Assembly: GCF_009728935.1 (NCBI RefSeq)
Contig: NZ_CP034235.1
Location: 5,655,501-5,719,500 of the forward strand
Length of the DNA: 64,000 bases
Reading direction: 5' to 3'
Origin: Paenibacillus psychroresistens
Lineage (GTDB): Bacteria > Bacillota > Bacilli > Paenibacillales > NBRC-103111
A program made the translations under genes and the position numbers. Below the pieces are notes generated by a model. It was not told where the DNA came from, did not search any database, and saw nothing but the letters and a program-made list of their open reading frames with translations. Positions within the stretch are counted from its first letter, which is position 1; every line of letters starts with the position of its first letter. Below, in pieces: positions 42,001-48,947 of the stretch.

Positions 42001-42622
42001 CGTGGCGAGCTTTGGCAATAAATTTTTCTAGAAAGAGTCCACCGTTTTTAAAATTAGTTTCCGCGAGATGGCGCACCCCATCATAGGCTGCTCGTAATGC
42101 CGCTTCATCTGCGCAAACTCGCATCCCGATGCCGCCACCACCAGCCGTACTTTTCAGAATCACGGGATAGCCAATCGCTGCTGCATGAATCAATGCCGCG
42201 TTTAGTTCTATGATAAGTGGAGTTCCCGGCAGCATAGGTACGCCTGCCCTTTCGGCAATCTCTCTTGCCGAATGCTTAAGACCAAACATCTCCATCTGCT
42301 CCGGCGTGGGACCGATGAAAACAATTCCATGCTCACGACAAGCTCGGGCAAAATCCGCATTCTCGCTCAAGAAACCATAGCCTGGGTGAATCGCTTGGGC
42401 GCCTGTAGCAATCGCAGTTTGCAGAATTAATTCTGCATTGAGATAACTTTCTTTGGCTGCGCCTTCTCCAATCAGAATTGCTTCATCCGCTTGATCGACA
42501 TGGAGGCTGTCTTGATCGGCTTGGGTATATACGGCAACCGAAGCAATTCCCAGCTTGCGCAGAGTCCGTTCAATCCGAACAGCAATTGCACCTCGGTTAG
42601 CAATCAGTATTTTTGTGAACAT
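39002..42622 (-). CDS. Biotin-dependent guanidine/urea carboxylase
   Basis: The protein has 1206 residues. Order: biotin carboxylase (1-450; ILIANRGAIAVRIERTLRK and the ATP-grasp loop KSTAGGGGIGMR), carboxyltransferase halves of the KipA and KipI type (about 465-990), and a C-terminal biotinyl domain with the biotinylated Lys1170 in EESMKMEF. The family is annotated as urea carboxylase, but members under guanidine-I riboswitches have been shown to prefer guanidine, giving carboxyguanidine. The riboswitch and the two DUF1989 genes of this operon place it in the guanidine group; a residue check against characterised enzymes would confirm this. GGAGATG precedes the ATG. No transporter gene is in the operon. 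Confidence 0.9.
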   Translation of the reverse strand: MFTKILIANRGAIAVRIERTLRKLGIASVAVYTQADQDSLHVDQADEAILIGEGAAKESYLNAELILQTAIATGAQAIHPGYGFLSENADFARACREHGIVFIGPTPEQMEMFGLKHSAREIAERAGVPMLPGTPLIIELNAALIHAAAIGYPVILKSTAGGGGIGMRVCADEAALRAAYDGVRHLAETNFKNGGLFLEKFIAKARHVEVQIFGNKFGEVVTLGERDCSIQRRNQKVIEESPAPNLSQEVREAMLNSAQRLAAEVGYRSAGTVEFLYDPESCEFYFLEVNTRLQVEHGVTEEVLGIDLVEWMVREAADELTDLISLVPPTVGHSIQARIYAEDCLRDFRPSAGQLDQAIFSEHARIETWVRDGMTITPLYDPMLAKIIVHGENRLDAINKLIRALGETRLYGITTNLQYLHALLQEKECLEGNVYTQFLNGFAPTEHALEVLDGGVQTTVQDWPGRIGYWNVGVPPCGPMDPLSFRIGNKLLGNEEYASGLELTLRGGSYCFRNQMWFCLTGADMQATLDEVPVPLYKPILANKDQVLSFGEAIAGMRTYLLISGGFDMPLILGSSATFTLGSFGGHGGRALRTGDVLAVNKTTKTPNETNVLAEAYRPAMTREWTIGVIPGPHCTEEFLQPDYLTQLTETKWEVHFNSSRTGVRLIGPAPHWTREDGGEAGLHPSNIHDNAYAIGALDLTGDMPILLGPDGPSLGGFVCPVTTASAEFWKIGQLHAGDTISFRLLTLRDADRLRSLQEANLNAIGNAENEMDLEVVILPQANSEIKANDPILIKAETNRRFPITIRCSGDANVLVEYGLMELDLLLRFQVHALMQAIEASEDFPVLDLTPGIRSLQVHIDSAKITVEEACQRILQLDSSLPSLESIQVPSRIVRLPLSWDDPATQLAIQRYQQTVRPDAPWCPSNLEFIRRINGLNDLEEVKKIVFAANYLVLGLGDVYLGAPVATPVDPRHRLVTTKYNPARTWTPENAVGIGGAYMCIYGMEGPGGYQFVGRTIQMWNRLRSTASFKAGKPWLLRFFDQIQFYPVTADELLKLREDFLRGRFEADITETTFNLGEYQQFLSSIKESTEHFREQQQASFQQERESWKALGLAEYVSEHEPAKASQEEELPEGAAAIRCTMPGSVWKVMVIDGQAVKKGDTVIIEESMKMEFIQQAPCDGYITSVYVSPGDEVHAGQLIAGIMKA

Positions 42623-42638
42623 GTTGTCATCTCCTTAG

Positions 42639-42656
42639 AGTTTTCTTAAGAAAACT
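42639..42656. repeat. Perfect 18-bp palindrome inside the guanidine operon
   Basis: AGTTTTCTT and AAGAAAACT are joined without a spacer, 17 nt upstream of the carboxylase start, between the second DUF1989 gene and the carboxylase gene. There is no U-tract. It may be a processing or protein-binding site, or chance in AT-rich DNA. Confidence 0.35.
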
Positions 42657-42688
42657 ATCTTCGTAAGCATAGGCAGAGTTTTCGTAGC

Positions 42689-43339
42689 TTAATGGTCCCA
42701 AATCAGCAATTGGATTGGCGTTGGGTTATAGGCATTACAAGGGTTGTTCAGCTGTGGACAGTTGCTAATCAAGACCATGGTACGACGGATTGCCTGCATT
42801 TCTACATAACATCCTGGTGCTGAAACCCCATCTGCAAACTTGAGCCCACCTTCGGGAGAAACCGGTACGTTCATAAAAAAGTTAATATTAGGTGCTAGAT
42901 CCCTTTTAGAATATTGATTATCAAATTGAGCCAATTGCAGCATAAAAGTATCTCGGCAGTTGTGCATAGATAACTTGTCATGTGAGTAGCGAACCGTATT
43001 ACTTTGTGCAGAGCAAGAGCCGCCAATGGTATCATGACGACCACAGGTATCGGCAACAATCGTTAACAAAGCATTGCCTGACTCCGTACGTAAAGTAGTT
43101 CCAGTCGTCAAATATAAATTGCCTTGCCCGACTATTGTAGCTATAGCGCTATAATGATCCTCCAGCTGATCTGCATCATAGAATATCGTATCCGCCGCTT
43201 GATTCCCGGCAATGTCGACGATTCTCAGCACCTGACCTGGTAAAAGCTCATGCATCCAACCGTCTCCAGCAGGAACAACTATTTCATATACAGCATCGTC
43301 CGCAATACGCGGGCTTTCCACTCGATTGAATTCAGCCAT
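42689..43339 (-). CDS. DUF1989 protein, likely carboxyguanidine deiminase subunit (UAAP1 type)
   Basis: The protein has 216 residues from the ATG at 43339, which has GGAGGG upstream. It belongs to the urea-carboxylase-associated DUF1989 family: VVPAGDGWMHELLPGQVLRI, DTCGRHDTIGGSCSAQSN, and DLAPNINFFMNVPVSPEGG. The Cys and His residues of the middle motif are likely metal ligands. In bacteria with the guanidine operon the two DUF1989 proteins form the heterodimeric carboxyguanidine deiminase (CgdAB), which makes allophanate and ammonia. By length and order this is the UAAP1-like partner. It overlaps the other subunit gene by 8 nt. Confidence 0.82.
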   Translation of the reverse strand: MAEFNRVESPRIADDAVYEIVVPAGDGWMHELLPGQVLRIVDIAGNQAADTIFYDADQLEDHYSAIATIVGQGNLYLTTGTTLRTESGNALLTIVADTCGRHDTIGGSCSAQSNTVRYSHDKLSMHNCRDTFMLQLAQFDNQYSKRDLAPNINFFMNVPVSPEGGLKFADGVSAPGCYVEMQAIRRTMVLISNCPQLNNPCNAYNPTPIQLLIWDH

Positions 43340-44063
43340 GTTGGTTCCCTCCAAGCAATGTGTAATATTCCCATGTATTCTCAAAAGCTCGACGATTCTC
43401 TGGGCGATAGTTTAGGCAATAATCAGCATCCTCAACAGGTAAGCTTGGGATTATCTCTATATTCACAGGCACTGATGGATATGTGGTTTTGGGATCCATT
43501 GGATTAGGCGTATTCGATAAAATTAACAGAACATCCATCTCCGTACGCAAGGTAATCGTGGCACCTGCCGGGCAATGCTGTTCACTGAAATTCATGTCTC
43601 CATTATCTGCACAATATACTTTGGAGAAAAGATTTACTGCGGGAACTAGATCTCGCAATCCCAGCCCGCTTCTAACTAACTCCACAGCAAAATTTTCCTG
43701 GCCCGAACGCAGCCAATCATTACGCAATTCTTGGTATTGTGTCTTGCCATATTTAAGATCCGTTGCTTCACGTGTTGTATATCCGCTTAAGGTATCATGC
43801 CAGCCTAAGCTATCTTCCACAAAGCTTGCCAATGCTCTGCCATTATCGCTCATCAGGATATTTCCTTTAGTTAAATGTGCAGTATACTGTGCCTTCAGTG
43901 TATCAGGCATATTATAACGCTCTGTTAAATCCTTGGCGTTGTACATCAGCAAGGAGACATTTGCTCCTGCCTCTAGCGCGGTAAACTGTATCAGCTTTTC
44001 TCTGCCGATTAAACCCGACCATTTATCTCCGGGAAGTAGCGTCTTGCTCCATAAGCTTTTCAT
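43332..44063 (-). CDS. DUF1989 protein, likely carboxyguanidine deiminase subunit (UAAP2 type)
   Basis: The protein has 243 residues and is the first gene of the guanidine operon. It has the DUF1989 pattern: LPGDKWSGLIGREKLIQF, DSLGWHDTLSGY, DLVPAVNLFSKVYCADNGDM and CPAGATITLRTEMDVLLIL. It differs from its downstream partner by having Trp-His-Asp instead of Cys-Gly-Arg-His-Asp at the presumed active site, as expected if only one subunit carries the full catalytic set. AGGAGG lies 8 nt before the ATG. The guanidine-I riboswitch with its terminator ends about 25 nt upstream, so this gene and all below it are under its control. Confidence 0.82.
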   Translation of the reverse strand: MKSLWSKTLLPGDKWSGLIGREKLIQFTALEAGANVSLLMYNAKDLTERYNMPDTLKAQYTAHLTKGNILMSDNGRALASFVEDSLGWHDTLSGYTTREATDLKYGKTQYQELRNDWLRSGQENFAVELVRSGLGLRDLVPAVNLFSKVYCADNGDMNFSEQHCPAGATITLRTEMDVLLILSNTPNPMDPKTTYPSVPVNIEIIPSLPVEDADYCLNYRPENRRAFENTWEYYTLLGGNQHG

Positions 44064-44088
44064 AAATTTTCCTCCTTAGTGATGAAAA

Positions 44089-44125
44089 TAAAAAAAAGCC
44101 AGAGAGAATGATCTCCCAGGCTTTT
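44089..44125 (-). terminator. Riboswitch-controlled terminator
   Basis: AGCC-t-GGGAGA pairs with TCTCTC-t-GGCT around a short loop and is followed by nine T on the minus strand. Its first arm overlaps the aptamer. Confidence 0.88.
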
Positions 44126-44242
44126 GTCCTTCCGTGTTATACGAGAGATCACATTATCTAACATGTATCTTCCATATACCTATCTCTCGGGCCAGACTTG
44201 ATGCCAAATCACAACATCAACGGAACCCTAGATAGCTTATTG
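44089..44242 (-). ncRNA. Guanidine-I (ykkC) riboswitch with expression platform
   Basis: Read on the minus strand, the leader contains the conserved blocks of the ykkC class in the right order: CTAGGGTTCCG (about 44234-44221), GTCTGGCCCGAGAGA (about 44198-44183), and ACGGAAGGACAAAAGCC followed by TGGGAGA (about 44138-44112). The 3' part of the aptamer, GCCTGGGAGA, also forms the 5' arm of the terminator that follows. Binding of guanidinium should therefore prevent termination and switch the operon on, as known for this class. The aptamer edges are approximate. The genes downstream are exactly those of guanidine breakdown. Confidence 0.93.
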
Positions 44243-44302
44243 TTCTCATTACTCGTTCAACGAGAACCTTTATTCAGTTTTTAAAAAGCTTTCATTATCA
44301 GT

Positions 44303-44331
44303 AGTATAGGGGCTTAAGGCAGTAGTGTCAA
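44303..44331 (-). promoter_or_regulatory. Sigma-A promoter of the guanidine operon
   Basis: On the minus strand TTGACA and TATACT are separated by 17 nt. The start would fall near 44296, about 55 nt before the first conserved aptamer block. A 6-bp hairpin (GTTCTC/GAGAAC) lies between. Confidence 0.88.
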
Positions 44332-44365
44332 TAGTAATGTGAGGTTTCATAACATTAATCGAAGA

Positions 44366-45571
44366 TCAATTAAGAAAAGTATCTACTTTATCATTTGTTG
44401 CTTGAATGATTAACTGGTCAATCGTCATAAACGCCCCACCAATTAAGCCAGCTGTATTTCCGAGAATAGATTTATTAATCAATAATTTACGAGTAGCTAA
44501 TGGAAGTGATCTTTGATAAACGCTTTGTCTGATCGAAGCTAAGAGAATATCCCCATAATCCGAATATTCACTGCCTATAACCACTAAGTCTGGATTTGAA
44601 AAATTAACGATCGAAGCAAGCACACGTCCTAATATGGCTCCACTTTCACGAATGATATCAACTGAAATCGGATCCAGATTTAGCACTCCTGCGCTAATAT
44701 CTGCAAGTGTAATTTCCCCATGCTCCTCAAGCCGCTTTAGTAAAAAATCACTTTTTTCAGATAAGGCTGCTGCTTTTCCTTTTGCAACAATCGCTTTGCC
44801 TCCGGCTGAGGCTTCCAGACAGCCTCTATTCCCGCACCAGCAGAGCACATTATTGCCGATATCAAAATGGCCAATATCGCCAGCACTTCCTGCTGATCCG
44901 CGATAAAGCTTGCCATCATAAATGACACCGGATCCAATACCAGATCCAAGTTTAATATAAATCAAATTGTCAATTTCAAACTTATACCCCTTCGCCTGTT
45001 CTCCGAGTGCCATGATATTCACATCATTATCTACATAACAAGGACAATCATAAAACTTCGACCAAAACTGAGGAATGAGATAATTATCCCACCCCTGCAT
45101 TAGCGGTGGAGTAATCGGCTGCCCCATGGAATAATCAACAGGCCCAGGAATCCCGATTCCGATACCCTTAATTGAAGAATTTTCTATACCAATCTCTACA
45201 ATTAATTGCTCAACTAGCTGCTGGACATAGGTTAAAACTTTATCAGGACCTTCATTTATTTGAATAGTTGAAGTTTGGGTACTTAGAATTTCACAATCAA
45301 AATTAGTAATCGCAATTTGTACACTTGTGGTGCTTAGTTCAATAGATAAAATATGTCCATATCTGCTATTCAAAGAATACTGCTTGGGCTTTCTACCGCC
45401 GCTTGAAGCCCCAATCGCATTGACTTCGATAAGCTGTTCAGCAATCAGCCGTTCTACATGGTCGGAAGCAGCAGATAACGAGCTACCGGATTCATTGGCT
45501 ATATCCGCTTTAGACAGTGGAGATTTGGCCCTCCTAATCATTTGGAGAACATTTGCTGTCATTGGAAGCAT
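44366..45571 (-). CDS. ROK-family transcriptional repressor
   Basis: The protein has 401 residues. An N-terminal winged helix (about 5-60, SKADIANESGSSLSAASDHV) is followed by the two-lobed ROK domain with GIGIPGPVD, the ATP/sugar-site motif GSAGDIGHFDI and the zinc motif CWCGNRGCLEA. XylR/NagC-type members bind a sugar and leave DNA. It lies 59 nt downstream of the Gfo/Idh gene on the same strand and is probably co-transcribed. The 11-bp palindrome at 46715-46743 between the Gfo/Idh gene and the divergent isomerase is its most likely operator. GGTGATATTCA precedes the ATG. Effector unknown; the context suggests an inositol- or sugar-like molecule. Confidence 0.87.
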   Translation of the reverse strand: MLPMTANVLQMIRRAKSPLSKADIANESGSSLSAASDHVERLIAEQLIEVNAIGASSGGRKPKQYSLNSRYGHILSIELSTTSVQIAITNFDCEILSTQTSTIQINEGPDKVLTYVQQLVEQLIVEIGIENSSIKGIGIGIPGPVDYSMGQPITPPLMQGWDNYLIPQFWSKFYDCPCYVDNDVNIMALGEQAKGYKFEIDNLIYIKLGSGIGSGVIYDGKLYRGSAGSAGDIGHFDIGNNVLCWCGNRGCLEASAGGKAIVAKGKAAALSEKSDFLLKRLEEHGEITLADISAGVLNLDPISVDIIRESGAILGRVLASIVNFSNPDLVVIGSEYSDYGDILLASIRQSVYQRSLPLATRKLLINKSILGNTAGLIGGAFMTIDQLIIQATNDKVDTFLN

Positions 45572-45630
45572 TGAATATCACCACTTTCATCTCATTTCAC
45601 TCAAAATTATATACTCCGACCTAAGATTAC

Positions 45631-46659
45631 TCAAGCCTTTTCAAAAATAACAGTTGTTTTACTATTCGCTGAGTTTATGCCGGCAAGTACTATTTCTAGT
45701 GATTTATAGCCCTCTTCGCCTGTAATCAAGTGTCCAGTGCCATTAACAATTCCATCAACAAAATGATCAATGACCCCTGAAGTAAATTGCTCGCCTACTT
45801 CATTAGACTGAATTTTCCCCAACTCATGCAGCTCACGCTGTTTATTGCTATGATCGACAATTAAACCGTAGCTGGGATCCACACCAATACTAATCGTACC
45901 CTTCTCGCAAAAAATAACCGTTGAATTGATTTCATTCGGATAAGAAACCCAGCTAGCTGTTATCGTGCCAATTGCACCCTTGCGTGTTTTCATTAAGATC
46001 ACAGCATGATCATCTACATTTGTATTCTTGTGCTGAGTTCCATACATCGAGGTTAATTCACTGACTTCATCATCAAGCAACCAGCGGATTAAATCGGCTT
46101 TATGAATTCCCAAATCTCCTAAAACTCCTGCAAAAGCCTCATCTTTATTAAAAAACCAGCTTTTCGAACCATCCACACTCCAGTTTTCCGGTCCAGAATG
46201 GCTGAAATTCGACTGAAAGCTGAGCACCTTGCCAAGCTTGCCCTGCTCTATAATTTCCTTAGCCTTCGTATGCACGGCCATGAATCTTTGGCTATGTCCG
46301 ATCATTAATTTAACTTTGTTTATTTGAGCAGCTTCAATCATACTTTTAGCTTCAGCTAAATTGGTAGCCATTGGTTTTTCACAGAGTACATGTTTACCGG
46401 CATTAAGCGCTTCAATTGAGATCGATGCATGCAGATTATTGGGAGCGCACACTGAAACAGCCTCAATCTCTTCACACGCTAGTAATTCCTCGTGAGTTTG
46501 AAAAGCATATTTGGCGCCAAATTGCTTGGCAACCTCTTGAGCCCTTTGCAGGTTAAAATCGCAAACAGCAATAATTTCTACATCATTTCGTTGCAAATAT
46601 TCCGGTAAATGGCGTCTCTGTGCAATAGCCCCACATCCAATAACTCCAACCTTCAACAT
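45631..46659 (-). CDS. Gfo/Idh/MocA-family NAD(P)-dependent dehydrogenase
   Basis: The protein has 342 residues. The Rossmann motif VGVIGCGAIAQ starts at residue 4, the EKP motif is intact (LCEKPMA, near 95), and the substrate-domain motif GDLGIHKADLIRWLL supplies the catalytic-pocket His. It most likely oxidises or epimerises a sugar or inositol-like polyol. It is divergent from the isomerase at 46870, and the two are probably successive steps of one pathway controlled by the ROK repressor that follows. Substrate cannot be told from sequence. Confidence 0.87.
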   Translation of the reverse strand: MLKVGVIGCGAIAQRRHLPEYLQRNDVEIIAVCDFNLQRAQEVAKQFGAKYAFQTHEELLACEEIEAVSVCAPNNLHASISIEALNAGKHVLCEKPMATNLAEAKSMIEAAQINKVKLMIGHSQRFMAVHTKAKEIIEQGKLGKVLSFQSNFSHSGPENWSVDGSKSWFFNKDEAFAGVLGDLGIHKADLIRWLLDDEVSELTSMYGTQHKNTNVDDHAVILMKTRKGAIGTITASWVSYPNEINSTVIFCEKGTISIGVDPSYGLIVDHSNKQRELHELGKIQSNEVGEQFTSGVIDHFVDGIVNGTGHLITGEEGYKSLEIVLAGINSANSKTTVIFEKA

Positions 46660-46714
46660 AATCAGTCACGCTCCATCCAAATGAATAAGAATCATACTTT
46701 TGATTATACTCGTA

Positions 46715-46743
46715 ATACTTTTAACTTTCAATGTTAAAAGTAT
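46715..46743. promoter_or_regulatory. Operator candidate in the divergent dehydrogenase-isomerase region
   Basis: A perfect dyad, ATACTTTTAAC - 7 nt - GTTAAAAGTAT, is followed 7 nt later by TATAAT at 46751-46756, which may be the -10 of the isomerase gene. A half copy, ATACTTTT, also occurs at 46694. It fits the site for a ROK dimer. Confidence 0.62.
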
Positions 46744-46869
46744 CGTTTATTATAATAAAACTAAATCACAATGAGAGTTAAATTGTCAGGCAGTTTAAAT
46801 GACATTAGTCAAGCCTACTTAAGTGACTCATGATACAATAAAATAAAACAAAGGATGAGGTGTCTTTTC

Positions 46870-47628
46870 ATGAAAAAAACGCAAATTGCGGCCCAATTAT
46901 ACACGGTAAGGGATTTCTGCAAAACGGCCGAGGAGCTAGAAGCATCACTTAATAAAATTAAACAGCTAGGTTATTCGGCCGTTCAAGTCTCAGGAATTGG
47001 TCCAATCGCACCAGAGCTTGTAAAAGAAATCACAGAAAGAATCGGACTTACGATCTGCGCTACTCATATTTCTTATGATCGATTAGTCAATGATTTGGAA
47101 GCTGTCATCCAAGAACACTTATCTTGGAACTGCAAATATGTCGGCATAGGTTCTTTACCTGATAGCTATCGCACGAGCAAAGCTGGCTATATTGCCTTTG
47201 CTGAAGAGTTCAATATAATTAGTGATAAGCTGGCTTCTGCCGGTCTGCAATTTATTTATCACAACCATCATTTTGAATTCACCAAGTTCGAGGGGATAAC
47301 AGGAATGGATTTGCTATTCCAAACAGCCAGTCCAAGCTTCGGATTTGAATTGGATCTATATTGGGTCCAAGCCGGTGGCGCAAATCCCGTGGATTGGATC
47401 AATAAAGTCAGCGGCAGAATGCAGGTTGTTCATCTGAAAGATATGGCGATCGTCGAGAACAATCCGGTATTCGCAGAGATTGGCGAGGGCAATCTCAATT
47501 GGCCTGCCATCCTGCAAGCCTGTCGTGATAGCGAAGTGGAATGGTATGTGGTGGAGCAAGATACTTGCTTGCGTGATCCTTTTGAAAGCTTGGCCATCAG
47601 CTTCAACTATTTGCAGAATCTAGTCTAA
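46870..47628 (+). CDS. Sugar phosphate isomerase/epimerase-like TIM-barrel protein
   Basis: The protein has 252 residues from the ATG at 46870; the upstream ATG at 46855 overlaps the likely ribosome binding site (GGATGAGGTG). It belongs to the xylose-isomerase-like AP-endonuclease-2 fold: IAAQLYTVRDFCKTAEEL, FIYHNHHFEF with metal-site His and Glu residues, FELDLYWVQAGG, VVHLKDMA and YVVEQDTC. These carry the Glu, Asp, His and Glu metal ligands. Relatives include inosose isomerase and 3-keto-sugar epimerases. Its pairing with Gfo/Idh dehydrogenase is common in the metabolism of inositols and keto-glycosides. Confidence 0.85.
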   Translation: MKKTQIAAQLYTVRDFCKTAEELEASLNKIKQLGYSAVQVSGIGPIAPELVKEITERIGLTICATHISYDRLVNDLEAVIQEHLSWNCKYVGIGSLPDSYRTSKAGYIAFAEEFNIISDKLASAGLQFIYHNHHFEFTKFEGITGMDLLFQTASPSFGFELDLYWVQAGGANPVDWINKVSGRMQVVHLKDMAIVENNPVFAEIGEGNLNWPAILQACRDSEVEWYVVEQDTCLRDPFESLAISFNYLQNLV

Positions 47629-47646
47629 TAGAAAGGAGATATCTAT

Positions 47647-47673
47647 ATGACAAACGCAAGACCTCCCTGCTAA
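47647..47673 (+). CDS. Possible 8-codon leader peptide
   Basis: AAAGGAGATATCTAT precedes an ATG that opens an 8-codon frame, MTNARPPC, then TAA. The ribosome binding site is stronger than those of most genes here. About 75 nt later comes the MFS exporter gene, whose own GAGGAG could pair with CGAGCTCC at 47695-47702. A role in translation attenuation is conjecture; the frame may also be a relic. Confidence 0.35.
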   Translation: MTNARPPC

Positions 47674-47753
47674 GCTTTAGTATTAAGTAGCTCACGAGCT
47701 CCACCCTATATGAGTTGTGTACGCTGCAACCATATACGGAGAGGAGCTTCGCT

Positions 47754-48947
47754 ATGAATTTTAAAAATAACATTTGGAAATTATATGCCTATCGGATCTT
47801 GCAAAACCTGGTACCTGCATATGTAATTGAAAGATTGTTCTGGGAACAAAGAGGCATGACCATTCAGTTGGTTGTCTATACCGAGATCATTTATGCAGTA
47901 ACTATTGTTTTACTGGAGATTCCAACTGGAATTATCGCCGATATGTGGAGTCGCAAAAAAATGATGGTGATAAGCGCCATTTTGGGATACTTCGAGTTTC
48001 TTATCTTACTATTTGCTACGGAATTTTGGCACTTTGCTGTTGTGGTTTTTCTGGCTGGGGTCGCTCAATCTGTAAGCAGCGGGTCCGAGAATGCCTTGTT
48101 ATATGATTCCTTGCTGCTTTGTGATCAGGAAGATTCGTTTGAAAAATATCTAGGACGCTTGAACATCTTTGGCTTCACCTCTGCTATGGCCGCGGCTTTG
48201 TGCGGAAGTTTTTTGGCAAGTCGATATGGCTTTGAGCTGACTTATTGGCTCTCTTTTGCCAGTTCATGTACTGCTTTAGTTGTATCCTTCTGGTTAGCTG
48301 AACCCACCGTTAAAAGCGAGCTCGATGAACCCATTGCTATTCAAGAATATGTTAGAGCATCGCTCTCATTTTTTAAGAATAATCAAGCTGTTTGTCTTGT
48401 TGTGTTAACAGGCATGGTCACGGGTGCTGCGATCAATTTTATCGATGAGTTCTGGCAGCTTTACTTGAGCGAGCTTGAAATTCCAGTTATTTATTTCGGA
48501 TTATTCTCAGCGTTGTTTATGCTCTTGAGAGTTCCGGGTAACATGCTTGTAGAAGTATTGAAAAATAAATTTAGTTACAGATCCTTATTATTAGGTGTGA
48601 CAGCTGTTTTCGCTGGAGGATTCTTCTACTTATCCATCGTCCATGACTTCTCAAGCTTAGCAGCGATTTGCCTGATATTCTTGGTTTCCGGTGTAACGGA
48701 CCCCCTTGCCAGTGGATATCTGCACCATCGGATTGATTCATCCATGAGGGCAACAATGGATTCGTTCCAATCACTAGGACTGAATGCAGTGACGATGCTA
48801 ACAGGTCTCGGCTTTGGCTTCTTCTCTTCCAGATTTAATATTTTTGGTGGATATGGGTTCATTGCATTCATTTGTGGTCTGTTCTTTGTTTACTTTTTAT
48901 GGGCATTTTTTTCCGAAAGGAGCAACATCCAAGATGAGCGTAGATAA
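47754..48947 (+). CDS. MFS transporter
   Basis: The protein has 397 residues from the ATG at 47754, which has GAGGAG 7 nt before it. About twelve membrane segments are seen. The loop after the second segment reads GIIADMWSRKKMM, the MFS motif A (G-x-x-x-D-x-x-x-R-K), and the segment before it holds EIPTG. Proteins with this motif are usually drug or small-molecule exporters. The last 14 nt overlap the start of the PLP enzyme, so the two are translationally coupled. A short leader frame and a possible hairpin lie upstream. Substrate unknown; coupling with a threonine-aldolase-like enzyme might suggest an amino acid derivative. Confidence 0.82.
   Translation: MNFKNNIWKLYAYRILQNLVPAYVIERLFWEQRGMTIQLVVYTEIIYAVTIVLLEIPTGIIADMWSRKKMMVISAILGYFEFLILLFATEFWHFAVVVFLAGVAQSVSSGSENALLYDSLLLCDQEDSFEKYLGRLNIFGFTSAMAAALCGSFLASRYGFELTYWLSFASSCTALVVSFWLAEPTVKSELDEPIAIQEYVRASLSFFKNNQAVCLVVLTGMVTGAAINFIDEFWQLYLSELEIPVIYFGLFSALFMLLRVPGNMLVEVLKNKFSYRSLLLGVTAVFAGGFFYLSIVHDFSSLAAICLIFLVSGVTDPLASGYLHHRIDSSMRATMDSFQSLGLNAVTMLTGLGFGFFSSRFNIFGGYGFIAFICGLFFVYFLWAFFSERSNIQDERR

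Noticed and set aside
39002..42622. Annotation as urea carboxylase for urea catabolism
   Set aside because: The guanidine-I riboswitch and the two DUF1989 genes favour guanidine; urea remains the alternative only for the name of the family.
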